Shown: piece after piece, positions 12,501 through 24,500 of the stretch
How positions within the stretch are numbered: the stretch's first letter is position 1
How the letters are laid out: every line of letters starts with the position of its first letter
From: Macrostomum hystrix
Lineage: Eukaryota > Platyhelminthes > Macrostomidae
DNA: 64,000 nt
Direction of reading: 5' to 3'
Assembly (NCBI GenBank): GCA_950097015.1
Contig: CATNEN010000024.1
Span: 4,450,501 to 4,514,500 of the forward strand
Notes under the pieces: generated by a model
Databases searched by the model: none
Told to the model about the DNA's origin: nothing
Seen by the model: only the letters and a program-made list of their open reading frames with translations
Program-made: the position numbers and the translations under genes

Positions 12501-15500
12501 GAAATGGTTTGGCTGAGTGGGGGATGGTTTGGCTGAGTAGGGGATGGTTTGGCTGAGTGGGGGATGGTTTGGCGGTGTGGGAATGGTTTGGCTGAGTAGG
12601 GGATGGTTTGGCTGAGTGGGGGATGGTTTGGCGGTGTGGGAATGGTTTGGCTGAGTAGGGGATGGTTTGGCTGAGTGGGGGATGGTTTGGCGGTGTGGGA
12701 ATGGTTTGGCGGAGGGGGGTGGTTTAGCGGAGTGGCGATGGTTTGGCTGAGTGGGGGATGGTTTGGCTGAGTGGGGGATGGTTTGGCGGTGTGGGAATGG
12801 TTTGGCGGTGTGGAAATGGTTTGGCTGAGTGGGGGATGGTTTGGCTGAGTAGGGGATGGTTTGGCTGAGTGGGGGATGGTTTGGCGGTGTGGGAATGGTT
12901 TGGCGGTGTGGAAATGGTTTGGCTGAGTGGGGGATGGTTTGGCTGAGTAGGGGATGGTTTGGCTGAGTGGGGGATGGTTTGGCTGAGTAGGGGATGGTTT
13001 GGCTGAGTGGGGGATGGTTTGGCTGAGTAGGGGATGGTTTGGCTGAGTGGGGGATGGTTTGGCTGAGTAGGGGATGGTTTGGCTGAGTAGGGGATGGTTT
13101 GGCTGATTGGGGGATGGTTTGGCTGAGTGGGGGATGGTTTGGCTGAGTAGGGGATGGTTTGGCTGAGTGGGGAATGGTTTGGCGGTGTGGGAATGGTTTG
13201 GCTGAGTGGGGGATGGTTTGGCTGCGTTGGGAATGGTTTGGCTGAGTGGGGGATGGTTTGGCTGAGTAGGGGATGGTTTGGCTGAGTAGGGGATGGTTTG
13301 GCTGATTGGGGGATGGTTTGGCTGATTGGGGGATGGTTTGGCTGAGTAGGGGATGGTTTGGCTGAGTGGGGGATGGTTTGGCTGAGCAGGGGTTGGTTTG
13401 TCTGAGTGGGGAATGGTTTGGCGGTGTGGGAATGGTTTGGCGGAGGGGGGTGGTTTAGCGGAGTGGCGATGGTTTGGCTGAGTGGGGAATGGTTTGGCGG
13501 TGTGGGAATGGTTTGGCTGAGTGGGGGATGGTTTGGCTGCGTGGGGGATGGTTTGGCTGAGTAGGGGATGGTTTGGCTGATTGGGGGATGGTTTGGCTGA
13601 GTGGGGGATGGTTTGGCTGAGTAGGGGATGGTTTGGCTGAGTAGGGGATGGTTTGGCTGATTGGGGGATGGTTTGGCTGATTGGGGGATGGTTTGGCTGA
13701 GTAGGGGATGGTTTGGCTGAGTGGGGAATGGTTTGGCGGTGTGGGAATGGTTTGGCTGAGTGGGGGATGGTTTGGCTGAGTGGGGGATGGTTTGGCTGAG
13801 TAGGGGATGGTTTGGCTGATTGGGGGATGGTTTGGCTGAGTGGGGAATGGTTTGGCTGAGTGGGGGATGGTTTGGCTGAGTAGGGGATGGTTTGGCTGAT
13901 TGGGGGATGGTTTGGCTGAGTGGGGGATGGTTTGGCTGAGTGGGGGATGGTTTGGCTGAGTAGGGGATGGTTTGGCTGAGTAGGGGAATGGTTTGGCGGT
14001 GTGGGAATGGTTTGGCTGAGTAGGGGATGGTTTGGCTGAGTGGGGGATGGTTTGGCGGTGTGGGAATGGTTTAGCGGAGTGGCGATGGTTTGGCTGAGTG
14101 GGGGATGGTTTGGCGGTGTGGGAATGGTTTGGCTGAGTGGGGGATGGTTTGGCTGAGTAGGGGATGGTTTGGCTGAGTAGGGGATGGTTTGGCTGATTGG
14201 GGGATGGTTTGGCTGAGTGGGGGATGGTTTGGCTGAGGGGATGGTTTGGCTGAGTGGGGAATGGTTTGGCGGTGTGGGAATGGTTTGGCTGAGTGGGGGA
14301 TGGTTTGGCTGCGTGGGGAATGGTTTGGCTGAGTGGGGGATGGTTTGGCTGAGTGGGGGATGGTTTGGCTGAGTAGGGGATGGTTTGGCTGAGTGGGGGA
14401 TGGTTTGGCTGAGTAGGGGATGGTTTGGCTGAGTAGGGGATGGTTTGGCTGAGTAGGGGATGGTTTGGCTGATTGGGGGATGGTTTGGCTGAGTAGGGGA
14501 TGGTTTGGCTGAGTGGGGAATGGTTTGGCGGTGTGGGAATGGTTTGGCTGAGTGGGGGATGGTTTGGCTGCGTTGGGAATGGTTTGGCTGAGTGGGGGAT
14601 GGTTTGGCTGAGTAGGGGATGGTTTGGCTGAGTAGGGGATGGTTTGGCTGATTGGGGGATGGTTTGGCTGATTGGGGGATGGTTTGGCTGAGTAGGGGAT
14701 GGTTTGGCTGAGTGGGGGATGGTTTGGCTGAGCAGGGGTTGGTTTGTCTGAGTGGGGAATGGTTTGGCGGTGTGGGAATGGTTTGGCGGAGGGGGGTGGT
14801 TTAGCGGAGTGGCGATGGTTTGGCTGAGTGGGGAATGGTTTGGCGGTGTGGGAATGGTTTGGCTGAGTGGGGGATGGTTTGGCTGCGTGGGGGATGGTTT
14901 GGCTGAGTAGGGGATGGTTTGGCTGATTGGGGGATGGTTTGGCTGAGTGGGGGATGGTTTGGCTGAGTAGGGGATGGTTTGGCTGAGTAGGGGATGGTTT
15001 GGCTGATTGGGGGATGGTTTGGCTGATTGGGGGATGGTTTGGCTGAGTAGGGGATGGTTTGGCTGAGTGGGGAATGGTTTGGCGGTGTGGGAATGGTTTG
15101 GCTGAGTGGGGGATGGTTTGGCTGAGTGGGGGATGGTTTGGCTGAGTAGGGGATGGTTTGGCTGATTGGGGGATGGTTTGGCTGAGTGGGGAATGGTTTG
15201 GCTGAGTGGGGGATGGTTTGGCTGAGTAGGGGATGGTTTGGCTGATTGGGGGATGGTTTGGCTGAGTGGGGGATGGTTTGGCTGAGTGGGGGATGGTTTG
15301 GCTGAGTAGGGGATGGTTTGGCTGAGTAGGGGAATGGTTTGGCGGTGTGGGAATGGTTTGGCTGAGTAGGGGATGGTTTGGCTGAGTGGGGGATGGTTTG
15401 GCGGTGTGGGAATGGTTTAGCGGAGTGGCGATGGTTTGGCTGAGTGGGGGATGGTTTGGCGGTGTGGGAATGGTTTGGCTGAGTGGGGGATGGTTTGGCT

Positions 15501-18500
15501 GAGTAGGGGATGGTTTGGCTGAGTAGGGGATGGTTTGGCTGATTGGGGGATGGTTTGGCTGAGTGGGGGATGGTTTGGCTGAGTAGGGGATGGTTTGGCT
15601 GAGTGGGGAATGGTTTGGCGGTGTGGGAATGGTTTGGCTGAGTGGGGGATGGTTTGGCTGCGTGGGGAATGGTTTGGCTGAGTGGGGGATGGTTTGGCTG
15701 AGTGGGGGATGGTTTGGCTGAGTGGGGGATGGTTTGGCTGAGTGGGGGATGGTTTGGCTGAGTGGGGGATGGTTTGGCTGAGTGGGGGATAGTTTGGCTG
15801 TGTAGGGGATGGTTTGGCTGAGTGGGGAATGGTTTGGCTGAGTGGGGGATGGTTTGGCTGAGTAGGGGATGGTTTGGCTGATTGGGGGATGGTTTGGCTG
15901 AGTGGGGGATGGTTTGGCTGAGTGGGGGATGGTTTGGCTGAGTAGGGGATGGTTTGGCTGAGTAGGGGAATGGTTTGGCGGTGTGGGAATGGTTTGGCTG
16001 AGTAGGGGATGGTTTGGCTGAGTGGGGGATGGTTTGGCGGTGTGGGAATGGTTTAGCGGAGTGGCGATGGTTTGGCTGAGTGGGGGATGGTTTGGCGGTG
16101 TGGGAATGGTTTGGCTGAGTGGGGGATGGTTTGGCTGAGTGGGGGATGGTTTGGCTGATTGGGGAATGGTTTGGCGGTGTGAGAATGGTTTGGCTGAGTA
16201 GGGGATGGTTTGGCTGAGTGGGGGATGGTTTGGCGGTGTGGGAATGGTTTAGCGGAGTGGCGATGGTTTGGCTGAGTGGGGGATGGTTTGGCGGTGTGGG
16301 AATGGTTTGGCTGAGTGGAGGATGGTTTGGCTGAGTGGGGGATGGTTTGGCTGAGTGGGGGATGGTTTGGCTGAGTGGGGGATGGTTTGGCTGAGTGGGG
16401 GATGGTTTGGCTGATTGGGGGATGGTTTGGCTGATTGGGGGATGGTTTGGCTGAGTGGGGGATGGTTTGGCTGAGTGGGGGATGGATTGGCTGAGTGGGG
16501 GATGGTTTGGCTGAGTGGGGGATGGTTTGGCTGAGTAGGGGATGGTTTGGCTGAGTAGGGGATGGTTTGGCTGAGTAGGGGATGGTTTGGCTGATTGGGG
16601 GATGGTTTGGCTGAGTAGGGGATGGTTTGGCTGATTGGGGGATGGTTTGGCTGAGTAGGGGATGGTTTGGCTGATTGGGGGATGATTTGGCTGATTGGGG
16701 GATGGTTTGGCTGAGTGGGGGATGGTTTGGCTGAGTAGGGGATGGTTTGGCTGATTGGGGGATGGTTTGGCTGATTGGGGGATGGTTTGGCTGAGTGGGG
16801 GATGGTTTGGCTGAGTAGGGGATGGTTTGGCTGAGTGGGGGATGGTTTGGCTGAGCAGGGGTTGGTTTGTCTGAGTGGGGAATGGTTTGGCGGTGTGGGA
16901 ATGGTTTGGCGGAGGGGGGGATGGTTTGGCTGCGTGGGGGATAGTTTGGCTGTGTAGGGGATGGTTTGGCTGAGTGGGGAATGGTTTGGCTGATTGGGGG
17001 ATGGTTTGGCTGAGTGTGGAATGGTTTGGCGGTGTGGGAATGGTTTGGCGGAGGGGGGTGGTTTAGCGGAGTGGCGATGGTTTGGCTGAGTGGGGGATGG
17101 TTTGGCGGTGTGGGAATGGTTTGGCTGAGTGGGGGATGGTTTGGCTGAGTGGGGAATGATTTGGCGGTGTGGGAATGGTTTGGCTGAGTGGGGGATGGTT
17201 TGGCTGCGTGGGGGATAGTTTGGCTGTGTAGGGGATGGTTTGGCTGAGTGGGGAATGGTTTGGCTGATTGGGGGATGGTTTGGCTGAGTAGGGGATGGTT
17301 TGGCTGATTGGGGGATGATTTGGCTGAGTGGGGGATGGTTTGGCTGAGTAGGGGATGGTTTGGCTGAGTAGGGGATGGTTTGGCTGATTGGGGGATGGTT
17401 TGGCTGAGTAGGGGATGGTTTGGCTGAGTAGGGGATGGTTTGGCTGAGTGGGGGATGGTTTGGCTGAGTAGGGGATGGTTTGGCTGATTGGGGGATGGTT
17501 TGGCTGAGTGGGGGATGGTTTGGCTGAGTGGGGAATGGTTTGGCGGTGTGGGAATGGTTTGGCGGAGGGGGGTGGTTTAGCGAAGTGGCGATGGTTTGGC
17601 TGAGTGGGGGATGGTTTGGCTGAGTAGGGGATGGTTTGGCTGATTGGGGGATGGTTTGGCTGAGTGGGGGATGGTTTGGCTGAGTGGGGAATGGTTTGGC
17701 GGTGTGGGAATGGTTTGGCGGAGGGGGGTGGTTTAGCGAAGTGGCGATGGTTTGGCTGAGTGGGGGATGGTTTGGCGGTGTGGGAATGGTTTGGCTGAGT
17801 GGGGGATGGTTTGGCTGAGTGGGGAATGGTTTGGCTGAGTAGGGGATGGTTTGGCTGAGTGGGGAATGGTTTGGCTGATTGGGGGATGGTTTGGCTGAGT
17901 AGGGGATGGTTTGGCTGATTGGGGGATGATTTGGCTGAGTGGGGGATGGTTTGGCTGAGTAGAGGATGGTTTGGCTGAGTAGGGGATGGTTTGGCTGAGT
18001 AGGGGATGGTTTGGCTGATTGGGGGATGGTTTGGCTGAGTAGGGGATGGTTTGGCTGATTGGGGGATGGTTTGGCTGAGTAGGGGATGGTTTGGCTGATT
18101 GGGGGATGATTTGGCTGAGTGGGGGATGGTTTGGCTGAGTAGGGGATGGTTTGGCTGATTGGGGGATGATTTGGCTGAGTGGGGGATGGTTTGGCTGAGT
18201 AGGGGATGGTTTGGCTGAGTGGGGGATGGTTTGGCTGAGTGGGGGATGGTTTGGCTGAGTGGGGGATGGTTTGGCTGAGTGGGGGATGGTTTGGCTGAGT
18301 GGGGGATGGTTTGGCTGAGTAGGGGATGGTTTGGCTGAGTAGGGGATGGTTTGGCTGAGTGGGGGATGGTTTGGCTGAGTAGGGGATGGTTTGGCTGATT
18401 GGGGGATGGTTTGGCTGAGTAGGGGATGGTTTGGCTGATTGGGGGATGGTTTGGCTGAGTAGGGGATGGTTTGGCTGATTGGGGGATGGTTTGGCTGAGT

Positions 18501-21500
18501 AGGGGATGGTTTGGCTGAGTGGGGGATGGTTTGGCTGATTGGGGGATGGTTTGGCTGAGTGGGGGATGGTTTGGCTGAGTAGGGGATGGTTTGGCTGAGT
18601 AGGGGATGGTTTGGCTGATTGGGGGATGGTTTGGCTGAGTGGGGGATGGTTTGGCTGAGTAGGGGATGGTTTGGCTGATTGGGGGATGGTTTGGCTGAGT
18701 AGGGGATGGTTTGGCTGATTGGGGGATGGTTTGGCTGAGTAGGGGATGGTTTGGCTGAGTGGGGGATGGTTTGGCTGAGTAGGGGATGGTTTGGCTGATT
18801 GGGGGATGGTTTGGCTGAGTGGGGGATGGTTTGGCTGAGTAGGGGATGGTTTGGCTGATTGGGGGATGGTTTGGCTGAGTGGGGGATGGTTTGGCTGAGT
18901 AGGGGATGGTTTGGCTGATTGGGGGATGGTTTGGCTGAGTGGGGGATGGTTTGGCTGAGTAGGGGATGGTTTGGCTGATTGGGGGATGGTTTGGCTGAGT
19001 AGGGGATGGTTTGGCTGAGTAGGGGATGGTTTGGCTGATTGGGGGATGGTTTGGCTGAGTGGGGGATGGTTTGGCTGAGTAGGGGATGGTTTGGCTGAGT
19101 GGTGGATGGTTTGGCTGAGTGGGGGATGGTTTGGCTGAGTAGGGGATGGTTTGGCTGAGTGGGGGATGGTTTGGCGGTGTGGGAATGGTTTAGCGGAGTG
19201 GCGATGGTTTGGCTGAGTGGGGGATGGTTTGGCTGAGTGGGGGATGGTTTGGCTGAGTGGGGGATGGTTTGGCTGAGTAGGGGATGATTTGGCTGAGTAG
19301 GGGATGGTTTGGCTGATTGGGGGATGGTTTGGCTGAGTAGGGGATGGTTTGGCTGAGTGGGGGATGGTTTGGCTGAGTAGGGGATGGTTTGGCTGAGTAG
19401 GGGATGGTTTGGCTGATTGGGGGATGGTTTGGCTGAGTGGGGGATGGTTTGGCTGAGTAGGGGATGGTTTGGCTGATTGGGGGATGGTTTGGCTGATTGG
19501 GGGATGGTTTGGCTGAGTAGGGGATGGTTTGGCTGAGCAGGGGTTGGTTTGTCTGAGTGGGGAATGGTTTGGCGGTGTGGGAATGGTTTGGCGGAGGGGG
19601 GTGGTTAAGCGGAGTGGCGATGGTTTGGCTGAGTGTGGAATGGTTTGGCGGTGTGGGAATGGTTTGGCGGAGGGGGGTGGTTTAGCGGAGTGGCGATGGT
19701 TTGGCTGAGTGGGGGATGGTTTGGCGGTGTGGGAATGGTTTGGCTGAGTGGGGGATGGTTTGGCTGAGTGGGGAATGATTTGGCGGTGTGGGAATGGTTT
19801 GGCTGAGTGGGGGATGGTTTGGCTGAGTGGGGAATGATTTGGCGGTGTGGGAATGGTTTGGCTGAGTGGGGGATGGTTTGGCTGCGTGGGGAATGGTTTG
19901 GCTGATTGGGGGATGGTTTGGCTGAGTAGGGGATGGTTTGGCTGATTGGGGGATGATTTGGCTGAGTGGGGGATGGTTTGGCTGAGTAGGGGATGGTTTG
20001 GCTGATTGGGGGATGATTTGGCTGATTGGGGGATGGTTTGGCTGAGTAGGGGATGGTTTGGCTGAGTGGGGGATGGTTTGGCTGAGTAGGGGATGGTTTG
20101 GCTGAGTGGGGAATCGTTTGGCTGAGTGGGGGATGTTTTGGCTGAGTAGGGGATGGTTCGGCTGAGTAGGGGATGGTTTGGCTGAGTAGGGGATGGTTTG
20201 GCTGAGTGGGGAATGGTTTGGCGGAGTGGGGAATGGTTTGGCTGAGTGGGGAATGGTTTGGCTGAGTGGTGAATGGTTTGGCTGAGTAGGGGATGGTTTG
20301 GCTGAGTGGGGGTTGTTTTCGCAGCTTTGAGATGGTTTGGCGGAGTGGGGATGGTTTGGCGGAGTGGGGGTTGTTTTCGCAGCTTTGAGATGGTTTGGCG
20401 GAGTGGCGATGGTTTGGCGGAGTGGGGAATGGTTTGGCTGAGCTGACTAAAACCACGCACAAGCACTTGGATACATTTGCAGGCCCACCAACACGCGTGG
20501 TACACCAAATCACTATATTATTCTAATTGTCAGACAATGTACACACTTACTGTCCCTATAGGGTGTGTCACACGATAAGCCTGAAGCCTTTTATCCGCGG
20601 CTGCGTCTCAAATGCATAAAATGGTAAAAACTGTATTAGGGTTTGCATGTTTTTAATACCCAACTCTGATTTCAGGGCCTTGGAATTCTGACCAGTCTCA
20701 CGATGCCAATCTACAATACAACGGTAAATAATCATAGTAGAAGAGTAGCATTAAGTTTGAGCGCTAATGCCAGTACTCAACTTTGCGCTAAAATTTGCAG
20801 GGCAACAATTCCTTCCTAGGCCTGGTGGGCACCGACATCGCCATCAGGGACTGGGTTGCCATGGTGCCAAAACACAGGCTAGGGCCGAACGGCTACGCAT
20901 TCGCGCTTGACTCAAACGGCTACGTCGTTTTTCACCCAGAGTTAAAAACCAAGGTGATTATAGCTAAATGTACTATTCGTAGCAGTAACGGAATGAATGG
21001 CAGAGCGGTTAATGCGTTTGCCTCTCGCACCCGGGTCTATGAAATTTTCTTGCCGAAGTTTGCTTGCGACACATGAGCTTGCCGAACTTTGCCTGACGAT
21101 GAGAAAGTCAGGGCAGGTGTTCCGCCTGACTGAGTGTGTTCTGGAGTTAGTGAAATGGGCAGAATCACCTCTGCGAGTCTACTGTTTGAATTAAAATACG
21201 ACAACTGACAGGAACCCCAACAAGTGACCCAGTCACACATTCAGCTAGGACCACTTTGCTAGTTTTAGATAGCCCAGTTAGGCCAGATGTACAGTCAATG
21301 GTACGATGCTTTCAAAGGCTGTGTAGTGACAGGAACAGGGCAGCTGTTCAGTCCATAGACTGGGGGTCTGCGTTGCAACAGGGCTACATTAACCACCAAA
21401 ATTTCTACAAACAGCTAAATTTCTGGTAATGCGTGCACAGCACATTTGAGTTTTTGTTCACTTTAAAAACAATCGAAGTTAATATATTACCACTCTAACT

Positions 21501-24500
21501 GCAGCATATATTTAATGGCCTCCATAACTAATTCCGCCACGATCCGCAGAACGGCTGGCATCGTGAGCCAGCCAATATGGATCTGCTGGAGGTTGAGCTG
21601 GACGAGCCGGAGAAGCGACGTATACGGACCCTGATTGTCAGCTCGTTGGGAAAGCTTCAGGTCGCTTCGGCGCGCAACGAGACGCCTATGGTGACAGTTG
21701 AGACGCTAGATCGCTTGCCAGACGGTGTTCACGTGAACAATGTGCGAATGAACTACTCTTACAAGCGAATTCCAGGGACGCCTTACGCGTGAGTTGAGCA
21801 GCTGCGACCTGTCTGATGGACTGCCAATCCCTCTCGTGCCAGTCTGATGGACTGCCAATCCCTCTCCTGCCAGTCTGATGGACTGCCAATCCCTCTCCTG
21901 CCTGTCTGATGGACTGCCTATCCCTCTCGTGCCTGTCTGATGGACTGCCAATCCCTCTCCTGCCTGTCTGATGGACTGCCTATCCCTCTCGTGCCTGTCT
22001 GATGGACTGCCTATCCCTCTCGTGCCTGTCTGATGGACTGCCAATCCCTCTCCTGCCAGTCTGATGGACTGCCAATCCCTCTCCTGCCAGTCTGATGGAC
22101 TGCCTATCCCTCTCCTGCCAGTCTGATGGACTGCCAATCCCTCTCCTGCCAGGCTGATGGACTGCCTATCCCTCTCCTGCCAGTCTGATGGACTGCCAAT
22201 CCCTCTCCTGCCAGTCTGATGGACTGCCTATCCCTCTCCTGCCAGTCTGATGGACTGCCTATCCCTCTCCTGCCAGTCTGATGGACTGCCAATCCCTCTC
22301 CTGCCAGTCTGATGGACTGCCAATCCCTCTCCTGCCAGGCTGATGGACTGCCAATCCCTCTCCTGCCAGTCTGATGGACTGCCAATCCCTCTCCTGCCAG
22401 TCTGATGGACTGCCAATCCCTCTCCTGCCAGTCTGATGGACTGCCAATCCCTCTCCTGCCAGTCTGATGGACTGCCAATCCCTCTCCTGCCAGTCTGATG
22501 GACTGCCTATCCCTCTCCTGCCAGTCTGATGGACACACGCACAGGTACACACGCACTGTACGCCACTCGTTCAGGTGTGTATATCAGCCCTGACTTTTTC
22601 TTCTTCAGGCAGTGCACACTCTCACTGTGCCTTGGCCATCACGGGCACAAATTTCACAGACCTTGTGCACTAAGTGAATGTGGCTTTTGAGCGTTACCGG
22701 TAATCCGTTGACTTTTGTGCCATAGACAGTGGCAGCGGCGGAATAAAAAGTATGTGATATTTTCCAAGTTAAATTTAGAACAGCTGGAAGGGACGGCTTG
22801 GCTACCAATCTGCACACGTCTGTGGGCAAAGAATGAAGTAAAAAGGCGCGCCCCTTGGCTTTAGAGGAATATGCGCCAAGAAAAGAAAATAGTATTTTTA
22901 TACTTTTAAGTATTAAGTCATCGCAACAGGGTCTTTTCTGATAAGTCGGCTCGGCCATTTAGGAAGAGCATGATCTCCCTGGTGTACGATACCGTCAATC
23001 TGAACAACGCGATCGACAAGGTGGCCAAATGGATGGCTACCTCTGATTCGCAGGTCTGTCTGTTCGCCGATGACACTTCAGTCTCCATTCTGTCGTCACC
23101 GTCGACCAATTCGGCAAACGAGCAGGGCAGGCAGCTGCTAATTGACCGACTGAAAAGCGACGCAGTCAGTCGCATGAAGTGTATGCTTCGGAGCACGGCA
23201 AATCAGGAGAACAATCACAACGAGTTCAAAAAGAAACACAGTTCCAAAAGCAACGCCATGATCGACGCTTCTGACAGTTCTGACAGTTCCGACTCATTTA
23301 ACCGCAATCAGAACAACCGACACGGAGTTGAGTCTGAGCAGAAATACAAGTCTCTATCGGACAGTCGCCACAGACGAAAGTCGCAACCGGTAAACAGTCA
23401 CTCGGGCTCCGCACAACGCAAAGACAGTGGCGATGGCAGCGGTGGCTTCAAGGAGGACAAATACCTCGAGCGCATTGTCGAACGAGCTACTCAAGAAATT
23501 CGAAGTGCAATCTACAAACTCAGTGCAGAGAACAAGCTGCCAGAGAAATGTCACTTGAAAATGAAGCTGTCTATCAAACCGCAACGATCGGCCAACGAGG
23601 AAAGCAGCCAGAAGGAGCAGCAACGACGCCATCGAGGCGGCAGTAGCGAGGATGAGGCACGTCATCGTGTATCAAACTCTGGACGTCACAAGACCTCCGA
23701 GAAAGACGCCGGAGGCAGAGCGGATCGAGAGAAGCGAGCCACATCAACTTCGAACAAGCGAGATTATCATGAACAGAGGAAGGAGAAGCGGAAGTACTGA
23801 TTGACTGAAATCCTCTGCATTTGCTTTGACGGATGTCGTGACGTGAAAACTACTCCGATAAAAACATTCTTTTGAGTTGATAATGTAGCTTCTAGTTTCA
23901 AAATAGTTGTTAACAACTGGTCAACACTGCAAGCAGTGCTCAGTCCACTCACAGAAGCGTTAGACAACAACCAGTTCCTAAGCAGGTGCAAGTCATTATC
24001 GAACCTCCCAGTGATCTTTCTGTTACTCGGCTTCTCACGCCATCTTCACTTTTATGTAATTCACAACCTGACCTACTTGTATTAGTATTTTTACTAGTTT
24101 TTGATACCTTGTGAGCATCGTGCTCCCCACAGTAAGACCACTTGCCTTCCATAGTACTCTGCCGCTACGGCAGCCAAGGGCCTGGAGCCCTAAATCATTC
24201 AGCCAGTGTACAGAAGCGTAAATTTAAGTTTTGCAGTCTAAAATACACAGAACATGCAACATTTTTACTTTCCTAATGCCAAAGGTGGCAACTGCAGTAT
24301 CTGCTTTTCCAACTAAACTGTTCTCGTTGCACCAATCTATTAATAATTAAATAAAGCGGCTTGGGTACGGATAGATGAGATCGCTTCACGCACTTACATT
24401 CCAGCGGCACGAAGATATATTAGAGGCTACGATTGCATTAAGTCGGGTCGCTTATAGGTAACAAATCATTCACCCCTCAGAGTGTCCATCGCTCTGCCAG

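Noticed and set aside
16249-20508. 1,419-codon minus-strand open frame (SQTIPHSAKPSPTQPNHPPL repeats)
   Set aside because: It is the translation of the 20-bp minisatellite, antisense within an alpha2-delta intron. The 60-bp periodicity (three 20-bp units) explains the 20-residue repeat and the absence of stops. No domain, promoter or splice support.
20562-20623. Apparent alpha2-delta exon encoding SHDKPEAFYPRLRLKCIKW
   Set aside because: It starts at a splice-like site in the right phase, but its end does not join the next exon in frame, and the DNA matches the local SINE family (34117-34160).
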